Assembly: GCF_003385845.1 (NCBI RefSeq)
Contig: NZ_QRDJ01000007.1
Span: 399,380 to 463,379, forward strand
Reading direction: 5' to 3'
DNA: 64,000 nt
DNA from: Kushneria indalinina DSM 14324
GTDB taxonomy: Bacteria > Pseudomonadota > Gammaproteobacteria > Pseudomonadales > Halomonadaceae
Part shown: one piece after another, positions 1 through 7,686 of the stretch
Layout: each line of letters opens with the position of its first letter
How positions within the stretch are numbered: the first letter of the stretch is position 1
Made by a program: the position numbers and the translations under genes
The notes under the pieces: model-generated
Seen by the model: only the letters and a program-made list of their open reading frames with translations
What the model was told of the DNA's origin: nothing
The model's database searches: none

Positions 1-447
1 GGCGAGCTGCTGACCGATTGGCTGCCATGGTGCGAGACCCGCGCCGGGCAAACCCGAACATGGAACCCGCCGACCGAGGGCGAGCAGGTGCTGCTGCTGG
101 CCCCCGGCGGCGAGCTGGCCGGAGCCGTGGTGCTGGGCGCCATCAACAGCAACACCCACCCGGCCGCGATCGATGACCCGAACCTGACGCGCTGGGACAT
201 GCCCGACGGCGCCGTGATCGAGTACGACCACGCTGGCCAACACCTGCGCGCGGATCTGCCCGGCTCGGCAGCCATTACCGCCCCTGCCGGCGTCACCGTC
301 ACCGGCCCGGTCTTGATCGAGGGCACCCTGCACGTCACCGGCAACATCATCACCGATTCTGACGCCGTCGCGTCCGGCATCAGCTTGGTCAACCACAAAA
401 CGACCGGCGTCAAATCCGGCTCGGATAAATCGGGGCCACCACAATGA
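1..447 (+). CDS. V: P2 gpV-like baseplate assembly protein, 5' end cut off by window
   Basis: The reading frame is open from base 1, so this is the C-terminal 148 residues of a longer protein. A GTG at 88 is in frame but internal. The last third is rich in short Gly/Thr/Val beta repeats (ITAPAGVTVTGPV, then GTLHVTGNI), typical of the trimeric beta-helical membrane-piercing spike of P2 gpV and related puncturing proteins. The stop overlaps the start of the next gene by 4 bases (ATGA), and the order V-W-J-I is that of P2. The role, spike at the tip of the contractile tail tube, is known for the family. The N-terminal OB fold is not visible here. Confidence 0.9.
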   Translation, partial: GELLTDWLPWCETRAGQTRTWNPPTEGEQVLLLAPGGELAGAVVLGAINSNTHPAAIDDPNLTRWDMPDGAVIEYDHAGQHLRADLPGSAAITAPAGVTVTGPVLIEGTLHVTGNIITDSDAVASGISLVNHKTTGVKSGSDKSGPPQ

Positions 448-794
448 GCGGCATGGATCGCCACACCGGCGCGCCCCTGGCCGGCGTCGAACACATTCGC
501 CAGAGCGTGGCCGACATCCTCACCACGCCCATCGGCTCGCGCGTCATGCGACGCGAATACGGCAGCCTGCTGCCGGATCTCATCGACCAGCCGCTCACCG
601 GCGCCACCGCCCTGCGAGCCTACTCGGCAACGGTCGTGGCACTCATGAAATGGGAGCCGCGTCTGCGCGTCATGCAGGTGCAGCGCACCGTCGACACTGA
701 TCGCCCCGGGCGACTGCTGCTGACAATCACCGGGCGGCGCCTCGACACCGGGGAAAACATCGACATGACCGTGCCCCTGCGAGGTGATGCATGA
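444..794 (+). CDS. W: Baseplate assembly protein W (gp25-like wedge)
   Basis: A 116-residue protein of the GPW/gp25 family, which forms the baseplate wedge and starts sheath assembly. The family pattern is present: an N-terminal segment with Ile-Arg-Gln-Ser-Val-Ala-Asp-Ile-Leu-Thr-Thr, then Gly-Ser-Arg-Val-Met-Arg-Arg-Glu-Tyr-Gly-Ser, and a C-terminal half ending in short beta strands. The normal family length is near 115. It overlaps V by 4 bases and J by 4 bases, so translation of V, W and J is probably coupled. Confidence 0.93.
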   Translation: MSGMDRHTGAPLAGVEHIRQSVADILTTPIGSRVMRREYGSLLPDLIDQPLTGATALRAYSATVVALMKWEPRLRVMQVQRTVDTDRPGRLLLTITGRRLDTGENIDMTVPLRGDA

Positions 795-1702
795 GTAGCC
801 CCATCGATCTATCCCGGCTGCCCGCGCCGGCCATCGTCGAGGTCATCGATGAGGAGGCCCTGCTCGCCGAGCGCAAGGAACACCTGATCTCGCTCTATCC
901 CGAAGACGAGCGCGCCGATGTCAGGGCAAAGCTGGCGCTCGAATCCGAACCGCTCAACAAGCTGCTGCAGGAAAGCGTCTGGCGCGAACGCGTGCTGCGC
1001 CAGCGCGTCAACGAAGCGGCCCGCGCCAATATGCTGGCGTTCGCCACGGGTGCGGATCTCGACCAATGGGCTGCCAATTTCAACGTCGAGCGCCTGATGA
1101 TCGACCCCGGTGATCCCGACGCCGTGCCGCCGGTCCCGCCGACCTATGAGAGCGACACCCGTCTGCGCCTGCGCGCGCAGCGGGCGTTCGAAGGTTTGAG
1201 CGTGGCCGGCCCGACCGGCGCCTACGTATTTCATGCCCTCTCGGCCGATGGCAGGGTGGCCGATGCCACCGCCGTCAGCCCCAGTCCCTGCGTCGCCGTC
1301 GTCACCGTGCTCTCCCAGCTCGGTACCGGCGAGGCCACGCAGGATCTGCTCGACATCGTCACGGCGGCTCTCTCTGCCGAGGACGTGCGCCCGGTCGGCG
1401 ACCGGCTCACCGTCCAGTCGGCCACCATCGTCGACTACGCCATCGAGGCCACGCTCTATCTCTACCCCGGCCCCGAGCAGGAGCCAATCCTCGCCGCATC
1501 ACGCGCCAAGGCGGCGGCCTATGTTGCCGAGCAGCGCCGGCTCGGGCGCGATATTCGTCTGTCAGCCGTTTACGCCGCCCTGCACGTCGAGGGCGTCCAG
1601 CGCGTTGAGCTGATCAGCCCCGCCGCCGATGTCGTGCTCGATGACAGCCAGGCATCGCACTGCACCGGCGTCACGCTGACGATTGGGGGCAGTGATGAGT
1701 AA
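791..1702 (+). CDS. J: Baseplate assembly protein J
   Basis: A 303-residue baseplate J family protein. The N-terminal region (Asp-Leu-Ser-Arg-Leu-Pro-Ala-Pro) and the segment around residues 70-100 (Arg-Val-Asn-Glu-Ala-Ala, then Ala-Thr-Gly-Ala-Asp-Leu-Asp) match the family, as does the later Tyr-Glu-Ser-Asp followed by Phe-Glu-Gly-Leu-Ser-Val-Ala-Gly-Pro. Together with W and I it builds the baseplate wedge of the contractile tail. It starts inside W (ATGA overlap) and its end overlaps the start of I by 8 bases. Confidence 0.93.
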   Translation: MSSPIDLSRLPAPAIVEVIDEEALLAERKEHLISLYPEDERADVRAKLALESEPLNKLLQESVWRERVLRQRVNEAARANMLAFATGADLDQWAANFNVERLMIDPGDPDAVPPVPPTYESDTRLRLRAQRAFEGLSVAGPTGAYVFHALSADGRVADATAVSPSPCVAVVTVLSQLGTGEATQDLLDIVTAALSAEDVRPVGDRLTVQSATIVDYAIEATLYLYPGPEQEPILAASRAKAAAYVAEQRRLGRDIRLSAVYAALHVEGVQRVELISPAADVVLDDSQASHCTGVTLTIGGSDE

Positions 1703-2321
1703 GTTGCTGCCGCCCAACAGCACCGATCTGGAGCGCCTCGCTGCCGACGCGCTCGCCGATCTCGAGCGCGTGCCGGTACCGCTGCGCACCCTGATGAGCC
1801 CGGATGATTGCCCGCTGCACCTGCTGCCCTATTTGGCGTGGGCATTCAGCGTGGATCGTTGGGATACGACATGGAGCGAGAGCGCCAAGCGCGGCGTCGT
1901 TCGATCCGCGTTCTACGTCCACTCCCACAAGGGCACGATCAGCGCCCTGCGGCGTGTGGTCGAGCCGCTCGGCTATCTGCTGGAAGTCGAAGAGTGGTGG
2001 CAAATGGTGCCCGAGGGTGAACCGGGCACGTTCGCCCTGCGCATCGGCGTGCTGGATGCCGGCATCACTGACGAGATGTACACCGAGCTGACCCGGCTGG
2101 TATTCGACGCCAAGCCGCTGACGCGGCACATCATCGGGCTGGATCTGCTCGGCGAGACGCGCGGCCCGCTCTATGTGGGTCTGGCCGCCTACGACGGCGA
2201 CACCACCACGATCTACCCCTACGCCCCCGAATTCATCGAATCGGCCGGGCGGCTCTATCACGCCGCCATGGTCGAGGCATTCGACACCACCACTATCTAC
2301 CCCATGAGCGAGGCCCTATGA
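1695..2321 (+). CDS. I: Tail protein I (baseplate)
   Basis: A 208-residue P2 gpI family protein. The N-terminal signature Leu-Leu-Pro-Pro-Asn-Ser-Thr follows the start closely, and the segment Cys-Pro-Leu-His-Leu-Leu-Pro-Tyr-Leu-Ala-Trp-Ala is characteristic of the family. A TTG at 1683 would add four residues, but the ATG at 1695 follows AGTG spacing and overlaps the J stop, the usual arrangement. It is thought to link the baseplate wedge and tail fibre. Its stop overlaps the start of H by 4 bases. Confidence 0.93.
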   Translation: MSKLLPPNSTDLERLAADALADLERVPVPLRTLMSPDDCPLHLLPYLAWAFSVDRWDTTWSESAKRGVVRSAFYVHSHKGTISALRRVVEPLGYLLEVEEWWQMVPEGEPGTFALRIGVLDAGITDEMYTELTRLVFDAKPLTRHIIGLDLLGETRGPLYVGLAAYDGDTTTIYPYAPEFIESAGRLYHAAMVEAFDTTTIYPMSEAL

Positions 2322-3508
2322 GCCAGTTTTTTACGCTGCTGACCAAAACCGGGCAGGGCCTGCTGGCCAATGCCATCGCCTACGGCGAGCCCCTGACCAT
2401 TGCCGAACTCGCCATCGGAGACGGCGGCGGCAAGCTGCCCACCCCCGACGCCACCGTCACGCGCCTGGTCAATGAGGTGCGGCGCGGCCCGATCAACCAG
2501 ACCGCTGTCGATGATGACAACCCGAACTGGACCGTGGTCGAACAGGTGCTACCCGCTGACGTCGGCGGCTGGACGATTCGCGAGGTCGGCCTCTATGACA
2601 CCGACGGCAACCTGATCGCCTACGGCAACTATCCCGAGACCTACAAGCCGCAGCTGAGTGAGGGCAGCGCCCGAACCCAGACCATCCGCTTTGTGATGGA
2701 AGTCACCGACACCAGCGCGGTCACGCTCAAGATCGACCCCAGCGTGGTCATGGCCTCGCGCCAGTACGTCGATGATCAGCTCGATGCGCACGCCAAGAGC
2801 CGCAACCACCCCGACGCGGATACCAAAAACAAGGGGCTGCTGCGCTTTGCCACGCTGGCAGAGTCGAAAAAGGGCGAAGAATCGAAAGCCGCCCAGACGC
2901 CTGCCGGCGGTATGGCCCAGATCGATGATCACCGCAATGAAACGACCGCACACAACGCCGAGCAGATCGGCCTCAAGAGCGTGCTGGCAGTGTTCGGGGA
3001 CGCTGTCAAAACCGTGCAGGGCGTGCTCGCCGCGCTGGGTAGTGCTGCAAAACTGGACGTTGCGAGTGATACAGATCCTATCGATGACGACGGGGAACGG
3101 GTAATCACGAACCACACCCTCAAGAAGTGGATGTCCAGCGCATCAGAAAAAGCCGCGGGGATTCTGAGGATTGCTAGTCAGGAGGAAACTGATAACAGCG
3201 ATGACGATGAAACCGCAGTGACCCCCAAAAAACTAAAAAATGGTTTTCGGTATCAGTTCGGGACAGACGGTTTTATTCAGTGCCCGTCGTGGTTGAAGGG
3301 GTTCATGATTCAGTGGGGGTACCTCCCGTCGCAATCGATCAGATCTGCCGTTTGGCCAACGACATTCCCGAATGGGGCGTTCGGCGCCGCCGGGATCGGT
3401 GCCGATGGCACGGGCGCTGGTGGCTCTCATGTGCTCTATGACCTGACAGCCACGGGATCGAGTGTTTCAACCAGCAAGGCGATGCGCTATATCGTAATTG
3501 GGAGGTAA
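2318..3508 (+). CDS. H: Tail fibre protein H (receptor-binding)
   Basis: A 396-residue phage tail-collar fibre. Residues about 1-150 form the conserved P2 gpH N-terminus (Phe-Phe-Thr-Leu-Leu-Thr near the start, then Gly-Trp-Thr-Ile-Arg-Glu-Val-Gly-Leu-Tyr-Asp), which anchors the fibre to the baseplate. The middle has repeated Ala-Ser/Thr-Pro collar segments (residues about 185-310). The C-terminal 130 residues, which should contact the host surface, are less GC-rich at base level from about position 3055 onward, suggesting this tip was exchanged by recombination. It is shorter than P2 H (about 670 residues). It is followed immediately by its assembly chaperone. Confidence 0.9.
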   Translation: MSQFFTLLTKTGQGLLANAIAYGEPLTIAELAIGDGGGKLPTPDATVTRLVNEVRRGPINQTAVDDDNPNWTVVEQVLPADVGGWTIREVGLYDTDGNLIAYGNYPETYKPQLSEGSARTQTIRFVMEVTDTSAVTLKIDPSVVMASRQYVDDQLDAHAKSRNHPDADTKNKGLLRFATLAESKKGEESKAAQTPAGGMAQIDDHRNETTAHNAEQIGLKSVLAVFGDAVKTVQGVLAALGSAAKLDVASDTDPIDDDGERVITNHTLKKWMSSASEKAAGILRIASQEETDNSDDDETAVTPKKLKNGFRYQFGTDGFIQCPSWLKGFMIQWGYLPSQSIRSAVWPTTFPNGAFGAAGIGADGTGAGGSHVLYDLTATGSSVSTSKAMRYIVIGR

Positions 3509-3513
3509 AAAAA

Positions 3514-4089
3514 ATGGCTATCCAGGTGTATTACAGCCCCTCAAAAAACGGGTTTTATCACGCAGGCGTTAATAAAGCTCCAGGGGATGCGATCAAAATA
3601 ACTGACGCTGAGTATGAGGCGTTGAGACAGGGTTTGTCGGCCGGAAAAAATATAGCGGTCGATGATAACGGGCGACTATTGCTGTGCAGTGCGCCCAGCC
3701 GCCAACGTCGAGACGACGCCATCGACTGGATCGACGCCACCGCCGACCGAATCCGCGCCTCCGACCGATCCGTCGGCCAGTATCTGGATGCCGAGTATCA
3801 GCTGGTCGCCCAGGCACTGATCGAGTACCGCAACAGCACCGAGGGCGAGGTGCCCGACGCCATCCGGAGCTATGCCGTCGCCGAGGGGCTAACCATCGGG
3901 GCCGCCGCGCACCAGATCGCCGAGGCCGCCGCGCGGGTACAGGAGCTGCTGCAGGACGTGCGCCGTATCCGCCTCGCCGGTAAAGCCGCGATCCGTGGCG
4001 CCGGTGATGAGGCCGACATGATGGAAATCGCCCGGCCCTATATCGACCGGCTAGAAGCGCTGGCCACGCCGGCAAGCGCCGACGTTTGA
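3514..4089 (+). CDS. G: Tail fibre assembly chaperone G
   Basis: A 191-residue caudoviral tail-fibre assembly protein. The N-terminus (Tyr-Tyr-Ser-Pro-Ser-Lys-Asn-Gly-Phe-Tyr) and the later segment with Gly-Arg-Leu-Leu are typical, and the position just after H is diagnostic. Its Shine-Dalgarno sequence GGAGG overlaps the last codons of H. The first 50 codons share the lower GC of the H tip, whereas the C-terminal helical part returns to normal phage composition. Fibre tip and chaperone N-terminus therefore seem to have been swapped as one block. A strong terminator follows. Confidence 0.85.
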   Translation: MAIQVYYSPSKNGFYHAGVNKAPGDAIKITDAEYEALRQGLSAGKNIAVDDNGRLLLCSAPSRQRRDDAIDWIDATADRIRASDRSVGQYLDAEYQLVAQALIEYRNSTEGEVPDAIRSYAVAEGLTIGAAAHQIAEAAARVQELLQDVRRIRLAGKAAIRGAGDEADMMEIARPYIDRLEALATPASADV

Positions 4090-4110
4090 GCCAGCACATT
4101 CACAAGTCAG

Positions 4111-4131
4111 CCCGGCCATGCCGGGTTTTTT
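4111..4131 (+). terminator. Rho-independent terminator after G
   Basis: CCCGGC and GCCGGG arms pair around a 3-base loop and are followed by six T. It ends the V-to-G late transcript. The last bases of the opposing acyltransferase gene overlap the T tract. Confidence 0.85.
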
Positions 4132-5218
4132 ACGCATTGGTGCTCATAGCACTCACTCTGTTTTTTGATGCAGTAATTGTTTTTGCAAAGCGAATCGCTG
4201 GTTTTTCCAGATATTGATGAACCAGATATGAAACAAGCACAGCAAGCGGCAGAGAGAAAAAGAAAAGTATGAAAAACTTTAAAAAATCGGAATCAGCGCC
4301 AAGCTTTTTCAAAATCAAATTTTGGACATAAAAATACAATGCTATATGAAGAAGGTACAAGGAATAAGAAATATCACCAAAAAACTGAAGAAAAGAAGAT
4401 AGCGCAGGGCGAAGCTCGAAATCCAAATTGAGAAGCGAAAAGCAAACACCCACACAAAAAAAGGTAAACAGTATTCGATTGACTCCAGTAACAATATTAA
4501 TCCGGTCGCCACTGACTGGATAAAAAACAAATAGCAGCAAGGAAACCAAAAGCGTAACGCATACGATAACCTTGGATGGCGAGCCAAATAATTTACGCCC
4601 CCATGCCAAAGCAACCCCCGCCGCAAAAAGAAATATTTGATTCAGAGGATTGATATATTCGCCCCACTGAACTACCAAGCCTTTATCAGGCGACAACACA
4701 AAAAAGGCGAAATAACAGTAAACTAAAAAAAGAGTCGCCAAAACGCCAACGAAAAGCCAGCAGTTACGCGAGGCGACTATTATTAAAGGGAAAAAGGCAT
4801 AAAAGACCATTTCATTGCCTATAGACCACCCACCGCCGGGAATATACGCTCTTGGATCGTAAAAACCAAAAAACAAAAAGATATTAGAAAATAAACGATA
4901 TCCGTCATAATAATGGTCCTTTATTACCGCATACCATAAAGCCGGTAAAAGGATCGCAAGCCAAAAAACCGGAGCGATTCGGAAATAGCGCTTTAAAACA
5001 AAGGAGGTGAGAGCTTTTAAACTCCAGCGCTCATTTTGATATACGATAAACATCGACATGCCGCTAATGATGTAAAAAGTAGAAACAGCATATATACCTA
5101 GACGTCCTAATAAAGACTCGCTACCGGGGACTCCTAAGCTGTATGCGGTGTAGTGATACATCACGACAGACAGGGCCATCATGCCCCTGAGATAATCAAT
5201 TGAATGAACGCGCCTCAA
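4130..5218 (-). CDS. Acyltransferase 3 family membrane protein (prophage moron, probable surface O-acetylase)
   Basis: A 362-residue integral membrane O-acyltransferase with about ten hydrophobic segments. The N-terminus carries the family signature Ile-Asp-Tyr-Leu-Arg-Gly followed by Val-Met-Tyr-His; the His is the expected catalytic residue. A further Ser-Leu-Tyr-Leu-Leu-His motif lies near residue 285. The start is TTG at 5218; the first ATG, 11 residues later, would cut into the signature. The gene is strikingly AT-rich and oriented against the late operon, at the site where P2 carries its Z/fun moron. Relatives O-acetylate lipopolysaccharide and cause seroconversion, so lysogenic conversion of the host surface is inferred. 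The true substrate is unknown. Confidence 0.88.
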   Translation of the reverse strand: MRRVHSIDYLRGMMALSVVMYHYTAYSLGVPGSESLLGRLGIYAVSTFYIISGMSMFIVYQNERWSLKALTSFVLKRYFRIAPVFWLAILLPALWYAVIKDHYYDGYRLFSNIFLFFGFYDPRAYIPGGGWSIGNEMVFYAFFPLIIVASRNCWLFVGVLATLFLVYCYFAFFVLSPDKGLVVQWGEYINPLNQIFLFAAGVALAWGRKLFGSPSKVIVCVTLLVSLLLFVFYPVSGDRINIVTGVNRILFTFFCVGVCFSLLNLDFELRPALSSFLQFFGDISYSLYLLHIALYFYVQNLILKKLGADSDFLKFFILFFFSLPLAVLVSYLVHQYLEKPAIRFAKTITASKNRVSAMSTNA

Positions 5219-5421
5219 AGTTAAATCTCTCTAATTAACCATAATATTACGCACTTTAACATGAGTTACCCGTAACTGCTGTCTGATTTCGTTTTAGACC
5301 AATTTCTCTAGCGGTGTATGTAACGCCCGCTTTTACAACGCCTGCCGCTCGCACTGCCCTGCCCCGCGCCACACCATGAAGCCCTGAAACGATTCTGCCC
5401 GCTTCCTGATCAGGACATATC

Positions 5422-6603
5422 ATGGCACTCGACCAATACCACCACGGCGTGCGCGTCGTTGAAGTCAACGACGGCACCCGCGTCATCCGCACGGTCTCGA
5501 CCGCGGTCATCGGCATTGTTTGCACTGGCGCCGATGCCGACGCCGAAGCCTTCCCGCTTAACCGCGCCACCCTCATCACCAACGTCTCGACCGCCATCGG
5601 CAACGCCGGCACACAAGGCACCCTGCGCCGCACGCTGACCGCGATTCAATCCCAGACCAAGCCGATCATTGTCGCGGTCCGTGTCGAAGAAGGCGCCGAC
5701 GCTGACGAGACCACCGCGAACGTCATTGGCACGGTCGACGAGTCTGGCCGCCGTACCGGCGCGCAGGCGCTGCTGTCGGCCAGCGCCTCGCTGGGCGTGA
5801 CGCCGCGCATCCTCGGCGCACCGGGTCTGGACAATCAGGCCGTCACCACCGCGATGGTCAGTATCGCCCAGGATCTGCGCGCGTTCGTCTACAGCTACGC
5901 CCACGACTGCACCACCATCTCGGACGTGACCGCCTACCGCGACCAGTTCGGCGCCCGAGAGCTGATGATCATCTGGCCTGAGTTCGAGGCGTTCGGCGTC
6001 ACCGCCGCCGCGACCATGCGAATCAGCGCCGTCGCCTGCGCCCTCGGCCTGCGCGCCAAGATCGACTCTGAAACCGGCTGGCATAAGACCCTCAGTAACG
6101 TGGCCGTTAACGGCGTGACCGGCATCAGCGCCGACGTGTTCTGGAGTCTCCAGAACCCGAACACCGACGCCGGCATCCTCAACGCCGCCGACGTCACCAC
6201 GCTGATCCAGCGTGACGGGTTTCGTTTCTGGGGGTCACGCACCTGCGCCGGCCCGACCTCCCTGTTCGCGTTTGAAAACTACACCCGCACCGCGCAGATC
6301 CTCGCCGACTCCATCGCTGAGGCCCATATGTGGGCCGTCGACAAGCCCCTGCATGCCTCGCTGGCCCGCGACATCATCGAAGGCGTCAACGCCAAGTTCT
6401 CGGAACTCAAGGCGCTGGGCCTGATCGTCGACGGCACCGCCTGGCTGAATGAAGACCTCAACGACGAGACCTCGCTCAAGGCCGGCAAGCTGCGCATCGA
6501 TTACGACTACGCCCCGGTGCCCCCGCTGGAAGACCTCGGCTTTCAGCAGCGCATCACCGATACCTATCTGGCCGATTTCGCCGACCGCGTGAACGCCGGC
6601 TGA
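5422..6603 (+). CDS. FI: Tail sheath protein FI
   Basis: A 393-residue contractile tail sheath protein, close to the P2 gpFI length of 396. The N-terminus (His-His-Gly-Val-Arg-Val-Val-Glu) and the C-terminal sheath domain (Arg-Thr-Cys, then Phe-Glu-Asn-Tyr-Thr-Arg-Thr-Ala-Gln-Ile-Leu) match the family. It polymerises around the FII tube and contracts to drive injection. It begins a second rightward late transcript after the acyltransferase insertion, so its promoter should lie in the 200 bases upstream. Confidence 0.95.
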   Translation: MALDQYHHGVRVVEVNDGTRVIRTVSTAVIGIVCTGADADAEAFPLNRATLITNVSTAIGNAGTQGTLRRTLTAIQSQTKPIIVAVRVEEGADADETTANVIGTVDESGRRTGAQALLSASASLGVTPRILGAPGLDNQAVTTAMVSIAQDLRAFVYSYAHDCTTISDVTAYRDQFGARELMIIWPEFEAFGVTAAATMRISAVACALGLRAKIDSETGWHKTLSNVAVNGVTGISADVFWSLQNPNTDAGILNAADVTTLIQRDGFRFWGSRTCAGPTSLFAFENYTRTAQILADSIAEAHMWAVDKPLHASLARDIIEGVNAKFSELKALGLIVDGTAWLNEDLNDETSLKAGKLRIDYDYAPVPPLEDLGFQQRITDTYLADFADRVNAG

Positions 6604-6617
6604 ACAGGAGATACACC

Positions 6618-7130
6618 ATGGCACTACCCAAAAAGCTCAAGGGCATGAACCTGTTCGGCAATGGCGACAGCTATCAGGGTCAGGTTCAGTCCGTCACGTT
6701 GCCCACCCTCACCCGCAAGATCGAGGAATGGCGCGGCGGCGGCATGGACGGCACCGTCGGCATCGACATGGGGCAGGACGGCCTTATGACGTGTCAGTGG
6801 ACCGTCGGCGGCCTGATCGAAAGCATCTTCGACAATTTCGGCAGTTCCCGACTCGACGCGGATCTGCTGCGCATGACCGGCAGCTATGAGCGCGACGACG
6901 TCGACGAGGTCGTGGCGGTCGAGGTGGTCATGCGGGGGCGCCACACCGAGATCGACATGGGCGACGCCCAATCCGGTGAGAACACCGAGCACAGCATCAC
7001 CACGACGCTCAGCTATTACAAGCTCGTCATCGACGGGCGAACCGTCATCGAGAACGACATCCCCAACGGCGTGTTCAAGGTCAATGGCACCGATCGGCTG
7101 GCCAAGCGCCGCCGCGCCCTCGGCACCTGA
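6618..7130 (+). CDS. FII: Major tail tube protein FII
   Basis: A 170-residue P2 FII-type tube protein, matching the P2 length of 172. The opening Leu-Pro-Lys-Lys-Leu-Lys-Gly-Met-Asn-Leu-Phe and the later Lys-Val-Asn-Gly-Thr-Asp-Arg-Leu are family hallmarks. Stacked hexamers form the inner tube of the tail. It lies 14 bases after FI with an AGGAGA ribosome site. Confidence 0.95.
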   Translation: MALPKKLKGMNLFGNGDSYQGQVQSVTLPTLTRKIEEWRGGGMDGTVGIDMGQDGLMTCQWTVGGLIESIFDNFGSSRLDADLLRMTGSYERDDVDEVVAVEVVMRGRHTEIDMGDAQSGENTEHSITTTLSYYKLVIDGRTVIENDIPNGVFKVNGTDRLAKRRRALGT

Positions 7131-7177
7131 TCGCGCAAACATCACCCCCTGAATCCCAATAGAACCGGAGAAAGACC

Positions 7178-7495
7178 ATGGCCCAGGCCAAAGAGAAAGC
7201 CACCACCGCCCACGTCTCTGATCCCATCGAGCTGGACACACCCATCAAGCGCGGCGAGCAGACCATCGACAGCGTCAGCGTGCGCAAGCCCAGCGCCGGC
7301 GAACTGCGCGGCGTCAATCTCAGTGACGTGCTGCAGCTGCAGACCGACGCGATCATGAAACTGATCCCGCGCCTGTCAGTGCCCAGCATCACCGAACATG
7401 AAGCGCGCCAGATGGACCCGGCGGATCTGGTCCAGCTTGGCGGCGAGATTGCGGGTTTTTTGGTATCGAAGCGGGTGAAGGACGAGGCCGCATAA
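7178..7495 (+). CDS. E: Tail assembly chaperone E
   Basis: A 105-residue P2 gpE-like protein that helps the tape measure and tube assemble. The family core is visible: Leu-Arg-Gly-Val-Asn-Leu, then Ile-Pro-Arg-Leu-Ser, then Pro-Ala-Asp-Leu. Near its end, at 7456-7462, lies a T TTT TTG slippery heptamer in the correct register for a -1 shift into the next frame, giving the longer E+E' product as in P2. RBS GGAGAAAG is 8 bases upstream. Confidence 0.92.
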   Translation: MAQAKEKATTAHVSDPIELDTPIKRGEQTIDSVSVRKPSAGELRGVNLSDVLQLQTDAIMKLIPRLSVPSITEHEARQMDPADLVQLGGEIAGFLVSKRVKDEAA

Positions 7496-7686
7496 GCCTG
7501 CCCAGCAGTGTCGAGGACGCGATGGCCGATCTGGCCATCGTGTTTCATTGGACCCCCGCCGACTGCGCAGATTTCACCCTGCGCGAACTGATGGAATGGC
7601 GCGAGCGCGCCCGTACGCGATCCAACCCCGAGGACTCCCATGGCGCGCGATCTCAAGCTGCAGGTGCTGCTCAACGCAGTCGATAA
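7178..7686 (+). CDS. E': E+E' frameshift product (join 7178-7461, 7461-7686)
   Basis: After a -1 shift at the heptamer, translation continues in the other frame to a TAA at 7684-7686. The E' part contains Met-Ala-Asp-Leu-Ala-Ile-Val-Phe-His-Trp from 7522 onward, then Leu-Arg-Glu-Leu-Met-Glu-Trp-Arg-Glu-Arg-Ala, the P2 GpE' family signature. No strong ribosome site precedes the ATG at 7522, which supports synthesis as a fusion. The extension overlaps the start of T by 47 bases. In tailed phages such frameshift pairs wrap and fold the tape measure. Confidence 0.8.
7456..7462 (+). promoter_or_regulatory. Programmed -1 frameshift slippery site (E to E')
   Basis: The heptamer T TTT TTG sits in E with its first T in codon position 3, as required for tandem slippage. 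P2 uses the same T TTT TTG heptamer to make gpE+E'. The -1 frame stays open from here to 7686. Confidence 0.85.

Noticed and set aside
88-447. GTG at 88 as the start of gpV
   Set aside because: The frame is open from base 1 and the upstream codons encode a plausible gpV segment, so the gene enters from outside the window.
5319-5337. Possible Ogr binding site (TGT and ACA half-sites) before FI
   Set aside because: The spacing between the half-sites is 13, not the required 12, and the half-sites are short, so chance occurrence is likely.
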